Shown here: piece after piece, positions 22,942-31,900 of the stretch
Layout: the number at the start of each line of letters is the position of its first letter
Numbering within the stretch: position 1 is the stretch's first letter
NCBI GenBank assembly: GCA_041946675.1
Contig: JBHGAU010000005.1
Span: 1-64,000 of the forward strand
Source: CAWBKV01 sp041946675
GTDB lineage: Archaea; Halobacteriota; Methanosarcinia; Methanotrichales; Methanotrichaceae
Direction: 5' to 3'
DNA length: 64,000 bases
Position numbers and translations under genes: made by a program
The notes under the pieces: model-generated
Databases searched by the model: none
What the model was told of the DNA's origin: nothing
What the model saw: only the letters and a program-made list of their open reading frames with translations

Positions 22942-25368
22942 ATGCTAAAGCGGCAAGACCTGCTGGATAAGGTCAAGATAGTATCCTTAAGGAGGGCAGC
23001 TATCCTAGCCATTTTAATTATGCTTGTCAGCCTGGTTGTATTGGTCTTCATCAAGGACATAGAGATGCTGCTCTCCATTTTAGCCGGATCCATAGCCATC
23101 ATGATTGGGCTAGCATTTATACGACAAAAGGTGACTTTGGACGAGAGCAATCAGCTGCTCGAAACAACCATATCACAGATGGAAAAATTTAATCTGGCTG
23201 AGGAAGCGCTTCGGAAGAGCGAAGATCGCTACCATTCTGTTGTGGGGCAGGCTTCGGATATAATTTTTCTTTACGATCTGGAGACAAAGAATATTCTGGA
23301 AGGAAATCTTGCGTTTCAAAGACTTCTGGGATATTCCCTTGAAGATATCGCAGAGCTGAGCATCTATGATATTGTGGCCCACGATAGATCCAGCATCGAC
23401 AGCAACATCGAGAAGATAAAAGAAAAAAAGCAATGCTATATAGGACGAAGATACTACCGGAAGAAAGATGGCTCTCTGCTGGAGGTGGAGGTATATGTCA
23501 ATCTCATCTCCATTAAACAAAAGAGCATTCTCTGCTCAATGGCCAGGGATGTCACTGAACGGAAGCAAGCTGAGGAAGCCTTACGTAAATCGGAGCAGGA
23601 GAAGACTGCGATTCTGGATGGCCTGAAGACTGTATCTGTCGAATACCTCGATCCACAGATGCAGATCATCTGGCTGAACAATGCTGTTCAGAAGCACCTC
23701 GGCCTTTCTGAGGCAGGAATAAAGGGGAAGAGCTGCTTTAAGATCATTCAGGGGATTGAATCGCCCTGCCCCGGCTGCACAGCCTTGAAGGCCCTTCAAA
23801 CTGCGCATCCACAGGAAGGCGAGCTGGTTACTCCTGATGGAAAGGTCTGGATATCTCACAGCAACGTCATAAAGGATACAGATGGAAACGTGACAGGGGT
23901 AGTACATGTTGCCGTAAACATAACTGAGCGCAAAATGACTGAAAAAGCCTTACGAGATTCAGAGAGCAAACTGGCATCCATCATTGAGTTTCTCCCTGAT
24001 GCAACTTTTGTCATAGATAGCGAGAGGAAGATAATCGCCTGGAATCATGCCATAGAAGAGATGACCGGAGTCAATAAAGATGATATGCTCGGCAAAGGAG
24101 ACTACGAGTATGCTTTGCCATTCTACGGCGAGAGGAGGCCTATACTGGTAGATCTGGCGCTCGAACCCCAATACGAGATTGAGAAAACGTATTCTGATAT
24201 AAAGTCGATCGATAACACCCTAGTGGGATATTCATTCACACCCAAAATGAGAGGTACTGGCGCGTATCTTTGGGGTGTAGCTTCCCCAATGTATGACTCC
24301 CAGGGAAAGATCGTTGGAGCAATCGAGTCCATTAGGGACATCACTGAACAAAAGAGAATGGAGAAAGCCTTGCAGGAGTCGAAGGACTATTTGGACAAGA
24401 TCATCAACTCAATTGGCGACCCATTGTTTGTCAAGGATAGAGGGCATAGGGTAATCCTGGCAAATGATGCAGCCTGCAAGCTTTGGGGGCGACCGAGGGA
24501 TGAGATTCTGGGAAAGACTGCATATGAGCTCTTTCCATCTAAAGAGATAGCCGATACCTCCTGGAAAAAGGATGAGGAGGTTTTCACGACCGGAACAGAG
24601 ATCACAAACGAGGAGACTAATACATATGCGGATAAGACCCTTACCGTTCTAGTCAAGAAGACTCCTTATACGGATAATACGGGAAACCAGTTCTTGGTGG
24701 GAATAACCAGGGACATTACAGATAGAAAGCTGGCTGAGGACAGGATCATAGCCTCTCTCCAGGAGAAGGAAATCCTGCTCAAAGAGATTCATCACAGAGT
24801 CAAGAATAATCTCCAGATTATATCCGCGCTTCTTAACCTTCAGTCATCGAATCTCACTGATGAGAATATCATTAAAATCTTCAGGGATAGCCAGAACCGT
24901 ATCAAATCAATGGCTCTGATCCATGAGAACCTTTACAGGTCCAAAGATTTGGGAAAAGTGGATTTCAATGAGTACATAAAACAGCTGGTCTTCAATTTAT
25001 CTCAATCATATGGAGATATTTCACGCAAGATCGATTTCAAAGTAAATTCTGAAAACGTTTATTTGAATATAAACACAGCTATTCCCTGCGGCATGATCAT
25101 AAACGAGCTTGTCTCCAACTCCCTCAAATATGCTTTTCCGGACTGGAGAGTTGGTGAGATCTGCATAGATCTCAGTTCCTATGACGGCGGCTATAAGCTG
25201 GTTATAAGCGATAACGGAATAGGGATCAAAGGAGATCTGAATATCAAGGAATCGAAAACTTTAGGATTCCGACTGATAGATACGTTAGTCAGGCAGATCG
25301 ATGGCAAGATGAGCCTCGATACTACCATTGGGACCAGATGTGAAATTCATTTCAAAGGGCTAAAATGA
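22942..25368 (+). CDS. Membrane-anchored multi-PAS histidine kinase (HisKA_2/HATPase_c)
   Basis: This 808-residue kinase has two N-terminal membrane helices (about 20-60) with almost no external loop, then a series of four PAS domains to about residue 600, each ending in an ITERK/ITEQK-like PAC tail. The kinase core has LLKEIHHRVKNNLQIISALL with phosphoacceptor His617, MIINELVSNSLKYAF (N box), and ISDNGIGIKG (G1). The second PAS has a cysteine pair (SPCPGC) that might hold a redox cofactor. The signal must be cytoplasmic or membrane-borne. The start lies behind GTGGGGGGACA. The next gene, a REC-PAS-PAS protein nine bases on, is the likely partner. Confidence 0.93.
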   Translation: MLKRQDLLDKVKIVSLRRAAILAILIMLVSLVVLVFIKDIEMLLSILAGSIAIMIGLAFIRQKVTLDESNQLLETTISQMEKFNLAEEALRKSEDRYHSVVGQASDIIFLYDLETKNILEGNLAFQRLLGYSLEDIAELSIYDIVAHDRSSIDSNIEKIKEKKQCYIGRRYYRKKDGSLLEVEVYVNLISIKQKSILCSMARDVTERKQAEEALRKSEQEKTAILDGLKTVSVEYLDPQMQIIWLNNAVQKHLGLSEAGIKGKSCFKIIQGIESPCPGCTALKALQTAHPQEGELVTPDGKVWISHSNVIKDTDGNVTGVVHVAVNITERKMTEKALRDSESKLASIIEFLPDATFVIDSERKIIAWNHAIEEMTGVNKDDMLGKGDYEYALPFYGERRPILVDLALEPQYEIEKTYSDIKSIDNTLVGYSFTPKMRGTGAYLWGVASPMYDSQGKIVGAIESIRDITEQKRMEKALQESKDYLDKIINSIGDPLFVKDRGHRVILANDAACKLWGRPRDEILGKTAYELFPSKEIADTSWKKDEEVFTTGTEITNEETNTYADKTLTVLVKKTPYTDNTGNQFLVGITRDITDRKLAEDRIIASLQEKEILLKEIHHRVKNNLQIISALLNLQSSNLTDENIIKIFRDSQNRIKSMALIHENLYRSKDLGKVDFNEYIKQLVFNLSQSYGDISRKIDFKVNSENVYLNINTAIPCGMIINELVSNSLKYAFPDWRVGEICIDLSSYDGGYKLVISDNGIGIKGDLNIKESKTLGFRLIDTLVRQIDGKMSLDTTIGTRCEIHFKGLK

Positions 25369-25377
25369 GGGATTGAA

Positions 25378-26817
25378 ATGGCAAATGCAAACATCTTGAT
25401 AGTAGAGGATGAAGGAATACTGGCAATCGAACTTAAGGACAGGCTTGAAAAGATTAGTTATAATGTGCCTGCCACAGCCTCTTCGGGCGAGGAGGCCATT
25501 GAGCTCGCATCCAAATATAAGCCAGACCTGATCCTGATGGATATAGTGTTGAAGGGAGATATGGATGGCATAGAGGCCGCCAGCAAAATTCGCAGCAACC
25601 TTAAAGTTCCCATCATTTATCTGACCGCTTATGCCGATAATGATACAGTGAAGAGGGCAAAGATAACGGAGCCTTTTGGATATCTTGTCAAGCCCTATAA
25701 CGATAAAGAGCTACAGGTAGCCTTGGAAATGGCCCTTTACAGACATGAGATGGATCAGCTTAGGGAGAGCCATCACTGGCTGGAGACTGTCCTCCGAAGC
25801 ATGAGCGATTGCGTGATAGCTACAGATAATGATGGACATATTACTTTTGTGAATCCATCAGCCGAGAGGCTCACCGGCCTGAAGCATGATGATGCTATCG
25901 GGCTAAGCCTGGATGATGCCGTCAAGATCATCGATGGAGAAACCTGGACGCGAGTGAACGGCCTTGTCGGCACAGCTCTGGCCGGGAATGCCGCTGTAGC
26001 CTCTACAGGATACAAATTGCTGAGCCGGGCAGATGGAAAGGATGTGCTTGTAGATTATGTGGCATCTCCCATAGAAGATGTTCAGGGACTCGTGATGGGC
26101 GTTGTTCTGATACTCAAAGACCTGACATCACAAAGGGAGGCTGAAATTGAGTCAAGGATCAGAGAGACTGCAATGGCATCGTCCATTAATGCCCTCTGCA
26201 TAACTGATCTGAATGGAACTATCAAGCATGCCAATGCTCCTTTCTATGACCTTTGGGGATACAGAGCCGAAGAGGTCATCGGCAGATCGGCCGCCGATAT
26301 CTATCAGATGGACGCAAAGGTCTCCGAGATTGAGTCTGCTCTGAGCGAAAAAGGCAAATGGTCCGGAGAGACTGTCGCGATAAGAAAAGACGATACAGAG
26401 TTCTTCGCGAGGCTATCTATCAATAATATCTGCGATAGGTTGGGCAGGCCCGTTTACATAGCTTACTCATTCATCGATATCACAAATCTGAAAAGAGCTC
26501 AAGAGGAGCTCAAGAAATATATTTCCAGGCTCCAGAGAACTGATGTCAAGACTGACGAGCTTGCTGAGGAGTTGTCAAGGGATTTCAAGCTGAGCTATGA
26601 GATGATGCTGAAGCTTTACTCCCTAATTTCAAAGGAGATCGCATTCAAAGATGATGAAGTTGCAAAATGCCTTGCCGAAACTAAAGAGGCAATCGATAAG
26701 GTCGGCAATCTGATCGAAGAGATGGAACTCTGCAGCCTGCCATATTCCTTATATATATCCTTGATAGCGCTCTATCAGCTAGAAGTTGAGGATTTCGGTA
26801 AAAAGATTGAGGCCTAA
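25378..26817 (+). CDS. REC-PAS-PAS response regulator
   Basis: This 479-residue protein has a receiver domain (1-120) with NILIVEDEG, phosphoacceptor Asp55 in LILMDIVLKGDMDG, IIYLTAY and LVKPYND. Two PAS domains follow (about 140-255 and 265-380), and then a helical C-terminal tail (KTDELAEELSRD, EEMELCSLPYSLY) with no kinase or DNA-binding motif. It is coupled to the histidine kinase (nine-base gap) and followed by a winged-helix gene. It resembles archaeal REC-PAS proteins of methanogens. The output is probably protein contact through the C-terminal helices. Confidence 0.9.
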   Translation: MANANILIVEDEGILAIELKDRLEKISYNVPATASSGEEAIELASKYKPDLILMDIVLKGDMDGIEAASKIRSNLKVPIIYLTAYADNDTVKRAKITEPFGYLVKPYNDKELQVALEMALYRHEMDQLRESHHWLETVLRSMSDCVIATDNDGHITFVNPSAERLTGLKHDDAIGLSLDDAVKIIDGETWTRVNGLVGTALAGNAAVASTGYKLLSRADGKDVLVDYVASPIEDVQGLVMGVVLILKDLTSQREAEIESRIRETAMASSINALCITDLNGTIKHANAPFYDLWGYRAEEVIGRSAADIYQMDAKVSEIESALSEKGKWSGETVAIRKDDTEFFARLSINNICDRLGRPVYIAYSFIDITNLKRAQEELKKYISRLQRTDVKTDELAEELSRDFKLSYEMMLKLYSLISKEIAFKDDEVAKCLAETKEAIDKVGNLIEEMELCSLPYSLYISLIALYQLEVEDFGKKIEA

Positions 26818-26833
26818 TTAACGATAATGGGAC

Positions 26834-27133
26834 TTGAATATCGATACTCTCTCCAAAAAATCGGTGACTATGAGGCGGGATAAGCTCAAAATATTGGTGG
26901 GCATACTGGAGATCTGCGACGGCGATGGAGCCAATAAGACCAAGATAGTTTATGGGTCAAATATAAACTTCAAGGTTGCAGATGTTTATCTTGATATGCT
27001 GATAAAAGAGAATCTTATGGAGGTAATTGCTCCTGGGCCGAGAGAGGTATACCATACTACGGCAAAGGGCAAAGAGCTGATCGAGAATATCAAGGATATT
27101 TACGATCGAATAGAGAAGTATACTCTTGAGTAG
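26834..27133 (+). CDS. Winged-helix transcriptional regulator
   Basis: This 99-residue protein has the archaeal winged-helix pattern RRDKLKILVGILEICDGDGA, then KTKIVYGSNINFKVADVYLD (recognition helix), a wing (IAPGPREVYHTTAKGKELIE) and a C-terminal helix. The nearest familiar group is the HTH_45/ArsR-like archaeal family. It starts at TTG 26834; an internal ATG at 26870 begins at the first conserved residue. It sits 16 bp after the REC-PAS-PAS gene and is likely the DNA-binding output of the three-gene unit, since neither partner has a DNA-binding domain. Confidence 0.78.
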   Translation: MNIDTLSKKSVTMRRDKLKILVGILEICDGDGANKTKIVYGSNINFKVADVYLDMLIKENLMEVIAPGPREVYHTTAKGKELIENIKDIYDRIEKYTLE

Positions 27134-27396
27134 ATCGATAAGGATCAGCGAAGATTTGAGATGCCGATACAAATTGTCAACGGCCTTTTTGGAATGGATT
27201 TACTTCCGCGGGTGTATCAAGCAGTATGGAGATCAAAGAAGATCGCTATCCGACCATCAGTTCAAGCTGGCAGCCTCCAAGGATCCTTCGGCCTCAACAG
27301 CACTGGCGCTATGCAGGATTCTGGAGATAGATTGGATTCCCTGCTATAGCTGTTCAGGCGCGGAAGAGGGATAAATCTTTTTAAAATCTGGTATAA

Positions 27397-29529
27397 ATGA
27401 CGGCTCGAAAAGATATGCTGGCGCTGCCTGGTATTGCCGGCGGCATATTCGCTCTTCTTATAGGCACCATTATATTCCTGTTCTCAATGCCCTCGTTTGG
27501 CAGGCATGGAGCGATTGCTCCGTCCCCGGCGGCAGGTGGTCTGCTGTATATTTTGATGGGGCTGATTGGGCTCACTGGAGTCGCTCTGCAAGCCAAGGCT
27601 GAGAGGACCGTAAGGATGCTGGCGATCATCAGCGGCGCAGTAGCTCTTGCCGGAATAGTGCTCTTCATCTTATTCAGTGAATGGACTGCCCTTGCAGTTG
27701 TTATAATATCGGCAATGGTAACGTATTTTGCCGCAAGCTCCCATCGAGGAGAAATTCTGTTGCTTTTTGTCGCCATCTCTGGATTTTTCATCGGCCAAGA
27801 AGCGATGGTTTTTCTGCTCAGCGGCTGGAAGACCTGGGCAATCCAGGGAGTGCTTTTTGTCTCCGCCGCAGCGCTCAATATATTCGCATGCCGCCGATAC
27901 AAACTGCCCCTGTTGAGCAATGAGGATAGCTGTGCCAGGAGTAAAGGATTTATCCTATACTCGATTCTTAGCCTCGTCGTTTTGGCATTCCTTATCTTTC
28001 TGCTAATTAGCTATCCCGATGAGCGTGCGGCATCAGCGATCTATTTCTCAGAGGCAAGGATTGAAGAAGGCATTGGCATGTACAATGCAGCATCAGAGAT
28101 CTATGATAGGCTTATCGAGATGAATCAATCGAGTGCAGCCGCCTGGCAGGGAAAAGGTCGAGCGCTTATGGCTCTGGGCAAGGCTGTGGAAGCACAGGAC
28201 GCCTACGACAGAGCCATGGAGCTGAATCATAGTGCTGATGTGCCATTCTTTGGAAAAGGCTCAAACGGCTCCCTATCCCCGATATCATCAAGTAGCTGCG
28301 ATTGTGAAGCAGGGATAACGAAGCGCCCTGAAAAAATCCAGAGCTATCGAGAAGATCCATCCATCGATAAATTCGAGGCATCGATAGTTTCGCCGGGGGA
28401 TATCCAGGCGTTCCCTCGTGGAGAGAGAATAAACTTCACCGGCTCGGCACTCAATGGAAAGCCCCCATTCAGATACTTCTGGAAGTCAAGCATCGACGGC
28501 CTCTTAGGAAATACTGCCAAATTTGTTAAGAACGATCTATCTCCTGGAATGCATAATATTACTCTTACTATCATAGATAGCAATTCAACTATTGCGAGCA
28601 CAAACATAGATATCGGAATTGCAGAGCCGTCAGTCTGCGGAAACGTCAACCCGCGGCCCAAATATTACCCGATAGATACGCCGTGTACCGATATTTGGCC
28701 CAACGCAACAGGCAACTGTGCGAGCTTTGAGGTATGTCACCCCGAGCTTGATTACATCGTTGAAGATGCAGTGAACTGCTGCGACGGCTCACCCATCCCT
28801 GGTCAGGCATGCTCCTATGCCTGCGCCAACTCAGGGGGCGATAAAAAGAAGTGCCGCGGGCTCTATATTATCAAGGCATTTGGACCGGAGGCCAAGTACA
28901 TGAGCGGCTATGCCCTATTCAAATCCTGCTGCTCAGGCTATCCAGAGTGTACAAGGACATGTGGCTTATCCCTTACAGGCACATGTGCCTTTGATGACGG
29001 CCTTAACGGAAATGTGAAAAACCTGTCCTGTAACCCCAATTTATCTGGTATCGATGCCTGGAAGTCGGATAAGAATATGAGCCTGAACAGTGGAACAATT
29101 GGGCTCCTGCCGACTCATGCGACAGTAAATGTGCTTCATACGGGCGTTTGCGAAGATTATTCTGCCGCAGTAACTACCATCCTCAGGAAAGCGGGATATT
29201 CAAAGACGGAGGCCTTCACTGCAGCGACTGGCAGCTACCAGCTTCCCCTGCTTGGGGAGCATCCCGGACACGGATATGGGCTTGTCCTTCTTCCAGGCGA
29301 TAACAAATACCATTTTGTCGATACTACAGGGAACGGAGAGGGCATAAATCTTAGCGGGTTACCTGAATATTTCTGGTTTACAGGATGCTTTTTGGGAATG
29401 CCGGTAAGGATAAAGGTCTTCGACTGGTGGGTCGAGTACTGCAATATGACAGGAGAGTATGCATTCAACGATGCAGGTTATTTCACATCGCCGCCAAGCT
29501 CATGCATGACAGGATGCCAGAGCCGCTAA
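27397..29529 (+). CDS. Large membrane protein with TPR-like and extracytoplasmic transglutaminase-like domains
   Basis: This 710-residue protein has about seven hydrophobic helices (1-210), a short TPR-like segment (YNAASEIYDRLIEMN, AYDRAMELNHS), an immunoglobulin/PKD-like strand-rich part (about 330-410; PFRYFWKSS) and a cysteine-rich region (about 415-540, some 18 cysteines). It ends in a transglutaminase-like domain with Cys585 (HTGVCEDYSAA), His625 (HPGHGYGLV) and Asp642 (HFVDTTGN). The many cysteines imply an oxidised, external location. No SD is present, and TTTTTAAAA about 15 bp before the ATG suggests a leaderless or short-leader transcript. The function is unknown; cell-surface protein or peptide processing is a fair guess. 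The domain mix looks lineage-specific. Confidence 0.75.
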   Translation: MTARKDMLALPGIAGGIFALLIGTIIFLFSMPSFGRHGAIAPSPAAGGLLYILMGLIGLTGVALQAKAERTVRMLAIISGAVALAGIVLFILFSEWTALAVVIISAMVTYFAASSHRGEILLLFVAISGFFIGQEAMVFLLSGWKTWAIQGVLFVSAAALNIFACRRYKLPLLSNEDSCARSKGFILYSILSLVVLAFLIFLLISYPDERAASAIYFSEARIEEGIGMYNAASEIYDRLIEMNQSSAAAWQGKGRALMALGKAVEAQDAYDRAMELNHSADVPFFGKGSNGSLSPISSSSCDCEAGITKRPEKIQSYREDPSIDKFEASIVSPGDIQAFPRGERINFTGSALNGKPPFRYFWKSSIDGLLGNTAKFVKNDLSPGMHNITLTIIDSNSTIASTNIDIGIAEPSVCGNVNPRPKYYPIDTPCTDIWPNATGNCASFEVCHPELDYIVEDAVNCCDGSPIPGQACSYACANSGGDKKKCRGLYIIKAFGPEAKYMSGYALFKSCCSGYPECTRTCGLSLTGTCAFDDGLNGNVKNLSCNPNLSGIDAWKSDKNMSLNSGTIGLLPTHATVNVLHTGVCEDYSAAVTTILRKAGYSKTEAFTAATGSYQLPLLGEHPGHGYGLVLLPGDNKYHFVDTTGNGEGINLSGLPEYFWFTGCFLGMPVRIKVFDWWVEYCNMTGEYAFNDAGYFTSPPSSCMTGCQSR

Positions 29530-29544
29530 TATTATTATGGGTAT

Positions 29545-30984
29545 TCAAAAAGATCTAAACTCCGGGCAGATGCCCGAAGCAACCACTGCGGAGATCCCCG
29601 GCCTCTCCAGCTCTTCTCGGAGAATCCTTTCGATCTCATCGTCAGAGGATGGAAGCTCAAGTCTGATCGTCGGCACAATTGCCTCCAACAGTTTTGTCAG
29701 ATCCGGTGTCCTTTGGCCGCCTGTAGTCGCAGCAGTATCATTTTTGAGAAGCACCATGAGCAATTCCCGTCTGCCCCATACTGCATTTACAAGTCCCTGA
29801 ATTCCCGAATGGGCAAAGGCAAAATCCCCAATGACTGCGATGCCCTTTTTCTTAAAGCCTGATGCCACGCCTATTGAGGATCCAAGGCCGTAGACGACAT
29901 CCACAGACTTATACGGCTCACGTGTGGCACGAATGGCACAGCCCGCATCCCCGGCTACTGCAGCGCCCAATTTTCCAAGGGCTTTGAATAGGGATATATA
30001 TGGACAATCATCGCAAACTCCTGTAAACCCTCGCCCGGCCGCAGTCTCATAATCAGGCGGACTAGGAATGATCTGTTGATCTACTGTCTCAAACGCCTTA
30101 TAAATATCCTCTTTTTCCAATATGCCGAACGGCAGATGGTAAGTTAGCTTTCCTCGAATCTTCGGGCTCATCCTGAGCTGCGATTCAATGACCGGCTCAG
30201 GCTCTTCAGCCACAAGAACAACGCGATGCGCATCTATGAAGCCCCGGATAAGCTTCCAGGGCAGGGGGTATGTATAGCCGACTGCTAAAAGAGATACACC
30301 AAGATCCTCCGAAAGCGTTATAGGATAACCGCTGGCTATGATCCCAATGTCGCCTGAAATCCGCATATGGTTAAGAGAACTCGATTCAGATGCAGACTCT
30401 GCCAGGGGCAAAATCTCGCTTTGATGCCTCTGGTGTCTTCCTCTGGCAGTGATATCCCAGATGCTTCTATCAAATGTCTGGCAGGATGTTTTCAACGCTA
30501 CAGCCTGAACAAGCGTATCGGACGCTAAAACCCTTGGAGTGATTCGAATGATGACAGGAACCCTCAGACTTTCGGAGAGCGTATAAGCTTCTAGGATCGA
30601 GCTGTAAAGTGATTCAGAATCTCCTGGATCAAGCACAGGCAGCTCTGCCAGCGAGCCAAAATATCTGCTGTCCATCTCCGCCTGCGAACCTTTAGGTCCG
30701 AGATCATCTCCAACCAATACCACTATTCCAGCACCGATTGAATGAGTGGCCGAAATAACAAGGGGATCTGCCAGAACGTTCATTCCGACCTGCTTCACTA
30801 CGGCCATTGAGCGCATGCCCGTAGCCGAGGCGCCGAGACAGATCTCCAGAGCTACCTTTTCGTTTACTGAAATCTCTGCGCCTAAATCCTCTGCCAGCTC
30901 AGTTATCGGATATCCCGGGACGTAAGGGATAACCTCTATCCCGGCATTTTTTACAGCTATCCTGACTGCATCCGAGCCTTTCAT
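29545..30984 (-). CDS. IorA-like thiamine-diphosphate enzyme lacking the ferredoxin domain
   Basis: This 479-residue protein follows the layout of the large subunit of indolepyruvate:ferredoxin oxidoreductase. An N-terminal pyrimidine-type domain begins VIPYVPGYPITELAEDL with NEKVALEICLGASATGMRS, and a C-terminal ThDP-binding domain has GDAGCAIR, IAVIGDFAFAHSGIQGLVNAVW and NDTAATTGGQ. Canonical IorA is about 600 residues and ends with two [4Fe-4S] clusters; that part is absent and the last residues contain no CxxCxxC. No iorB is nearby. The start overlaps the stop of the marker-11 gene (ATGA). The link to a methanogenesis-marker gene makes a dedicated cofactor or amino-acid role possible. Confidence 0.75.
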   Translation of the reverse strand: MKGSDAVRIAVKNAGIEVIPYVPGYPITELAEDLGAEISVNEKVALEICLGASATGMRSMAVVKQVGMNVLADPLVISATHSIGAGIVVLVGDDLGPKGSQAEMDSRYFGSLAELPVLDPGDSESLYSSILEAYTLSESLRVPVIIRITPRVLASDTLVQAVALKTSCQTFDRSIWDITARGRHQRHQSEILPLAESASESSSLNHMRISGDIGIIASGYPITLSEDLGVSLLAVGYTYPLPWKLIRGFIDAHRVVLVAEEPEPVIESQLRMSPKIRGKLTYHLPFGILEKEDIYKAFETVDQQIIPSPPDYETAAGRGFTGVCDDCPYISLFKALGKLGAAVAGDAGCAIRATREPYKSVDVVYGLGSSIGVASGFKKKGIAVIGDFAFAHSGIQGLVNAVWGRRELLMVLLKNDTAATTGGQRTPDLTKLLEAIVPTIRLELPSSDDEIERILREELERPGISAVVASGICPEFRSF

Positions 30985-31883
30985 CCCATCCCAGGAATTA
31001 TCGATTCATCGGGCCTTGCATAAAAGGGCAGTGCGGCCACCGCTCCAATCGCTCCCTGTCCATCGAGCACTATCTCAACGCCGGCGTTTTGAGCCGCTGC
31101 AATCGCATCATCATAAGCCACGCGCTCGTTCTTACACCGCAGGCCGTAGGCAAGGAGTAAAGAAGGATCAAAGCCTCTATAGATCGCCATGCCGGTCTCG
31201 TCCGAGACTGAATACTTTTCGAGCAGCATCTTGAAGTCATTAATCATGCCCTCAGCCTTGCCCGGCAAACATGCAAATTCAACAGCAGTAGAAACGCAAT
31301 TCTGCGTCTTTGTCGGAACAGGAAACAGCTGGATCAGAGAATGAGAGAGATATCGGGCATCATGGCTGTCCACTTTGGCTGCGATGTTGTGTATGAGAGA
31401 CCATGTAGCCCCAACTGTTTTGGAATCAGTATTATCGACGCCGATTATAAGCCTCTCGCGTCTGGGCACAACAATTGTCCCTCTTGCGATCCTTCCCCCG
31501 CCGCTTTCTGTGATATCATAGCGCAGGATATCTCCTGCCTTTGCCCTGGAGAGCGTTGCGCCAACTCCGCCTCCGCCAAGACCAGAGTAGGTTATCTGTA
31601 TCTCATTCTTATCGATAAGAACAGACTCTATGCCGGCGGACCTTTTCGACGAGATGAGGTCAAGGTCAATTGTGCCGGGACGGACAATATAGCGGAACCA
31701 ATCACCCAGAGCCCTGGAGCTGACTATCAAAGGGCCCTTTGAATAATGGTACCTGGCCCAGGCCGACCCGCCGTAGCAGCTGGAATGCTCCAGGATCTCG
31801 GCAAGATCCCCGCCTTCATTTGCAATGGCATGTATCTGTCTGTAGACTACGACGTATGGATCTTCCAACTTTAAATTGGACAC
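30981..31883 (-). CDS. Methanogenesis marker protein 11
   Basis: This 300-residue protein matches the methanogen-only marker-11 family. Central LIIGVDNTDSKTVGATWSLI resembles the IGIDDTDS motif of TiaS-like proteins, which suggests a nucleotide- or RNA-related fold; NCVSTAVEFAC and a C-terminal LDGQGAIGAVAALPFYA follow. The biochemical role is not known. It sits between truD and the IorA-like gene, overlapping the latter by four bases, in a run pth2-truD-mmp11-IorA-like on one strand. Confidence 0.75.
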   Translation of the reverse strand: MSNLKLEDPYVVVYRQIHAIANEGGDLAEILEHSSCYGGSAWARYHYSKGPLIVSSRALGDWFRYIVRPGTIDLDLISSKRSAGIESVLIDKNEIQITYSGLGGGGVGATLSRAKAGDILRYDITESGGGRIARGTIVVPRRERLIIGVDNTDSKTVGATWSLIHNIAAKVDSHDARYLSHSLIQLFPVPTKTQNCVSTAVEFACLPGKAEGMINDFKMLLEKYSVSDETGMAIYRGFDPSLLLAYGLRCKNERVAYDDAIAAAQNAGVEIVLDGQGAIGAVAALPFYARPDESIIPGMG

Positions 31884-31900
31884 GGCTGTAAATATCCTGG

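Noticed and set aside
27126..27374. 82-codon and 62-codon overlapping frames after the winged-helix gene
   Set aside because: Neither has an SD or a recognised family; two frames compete for the same DNA. A real small protein cannot be excluded but is not supported.
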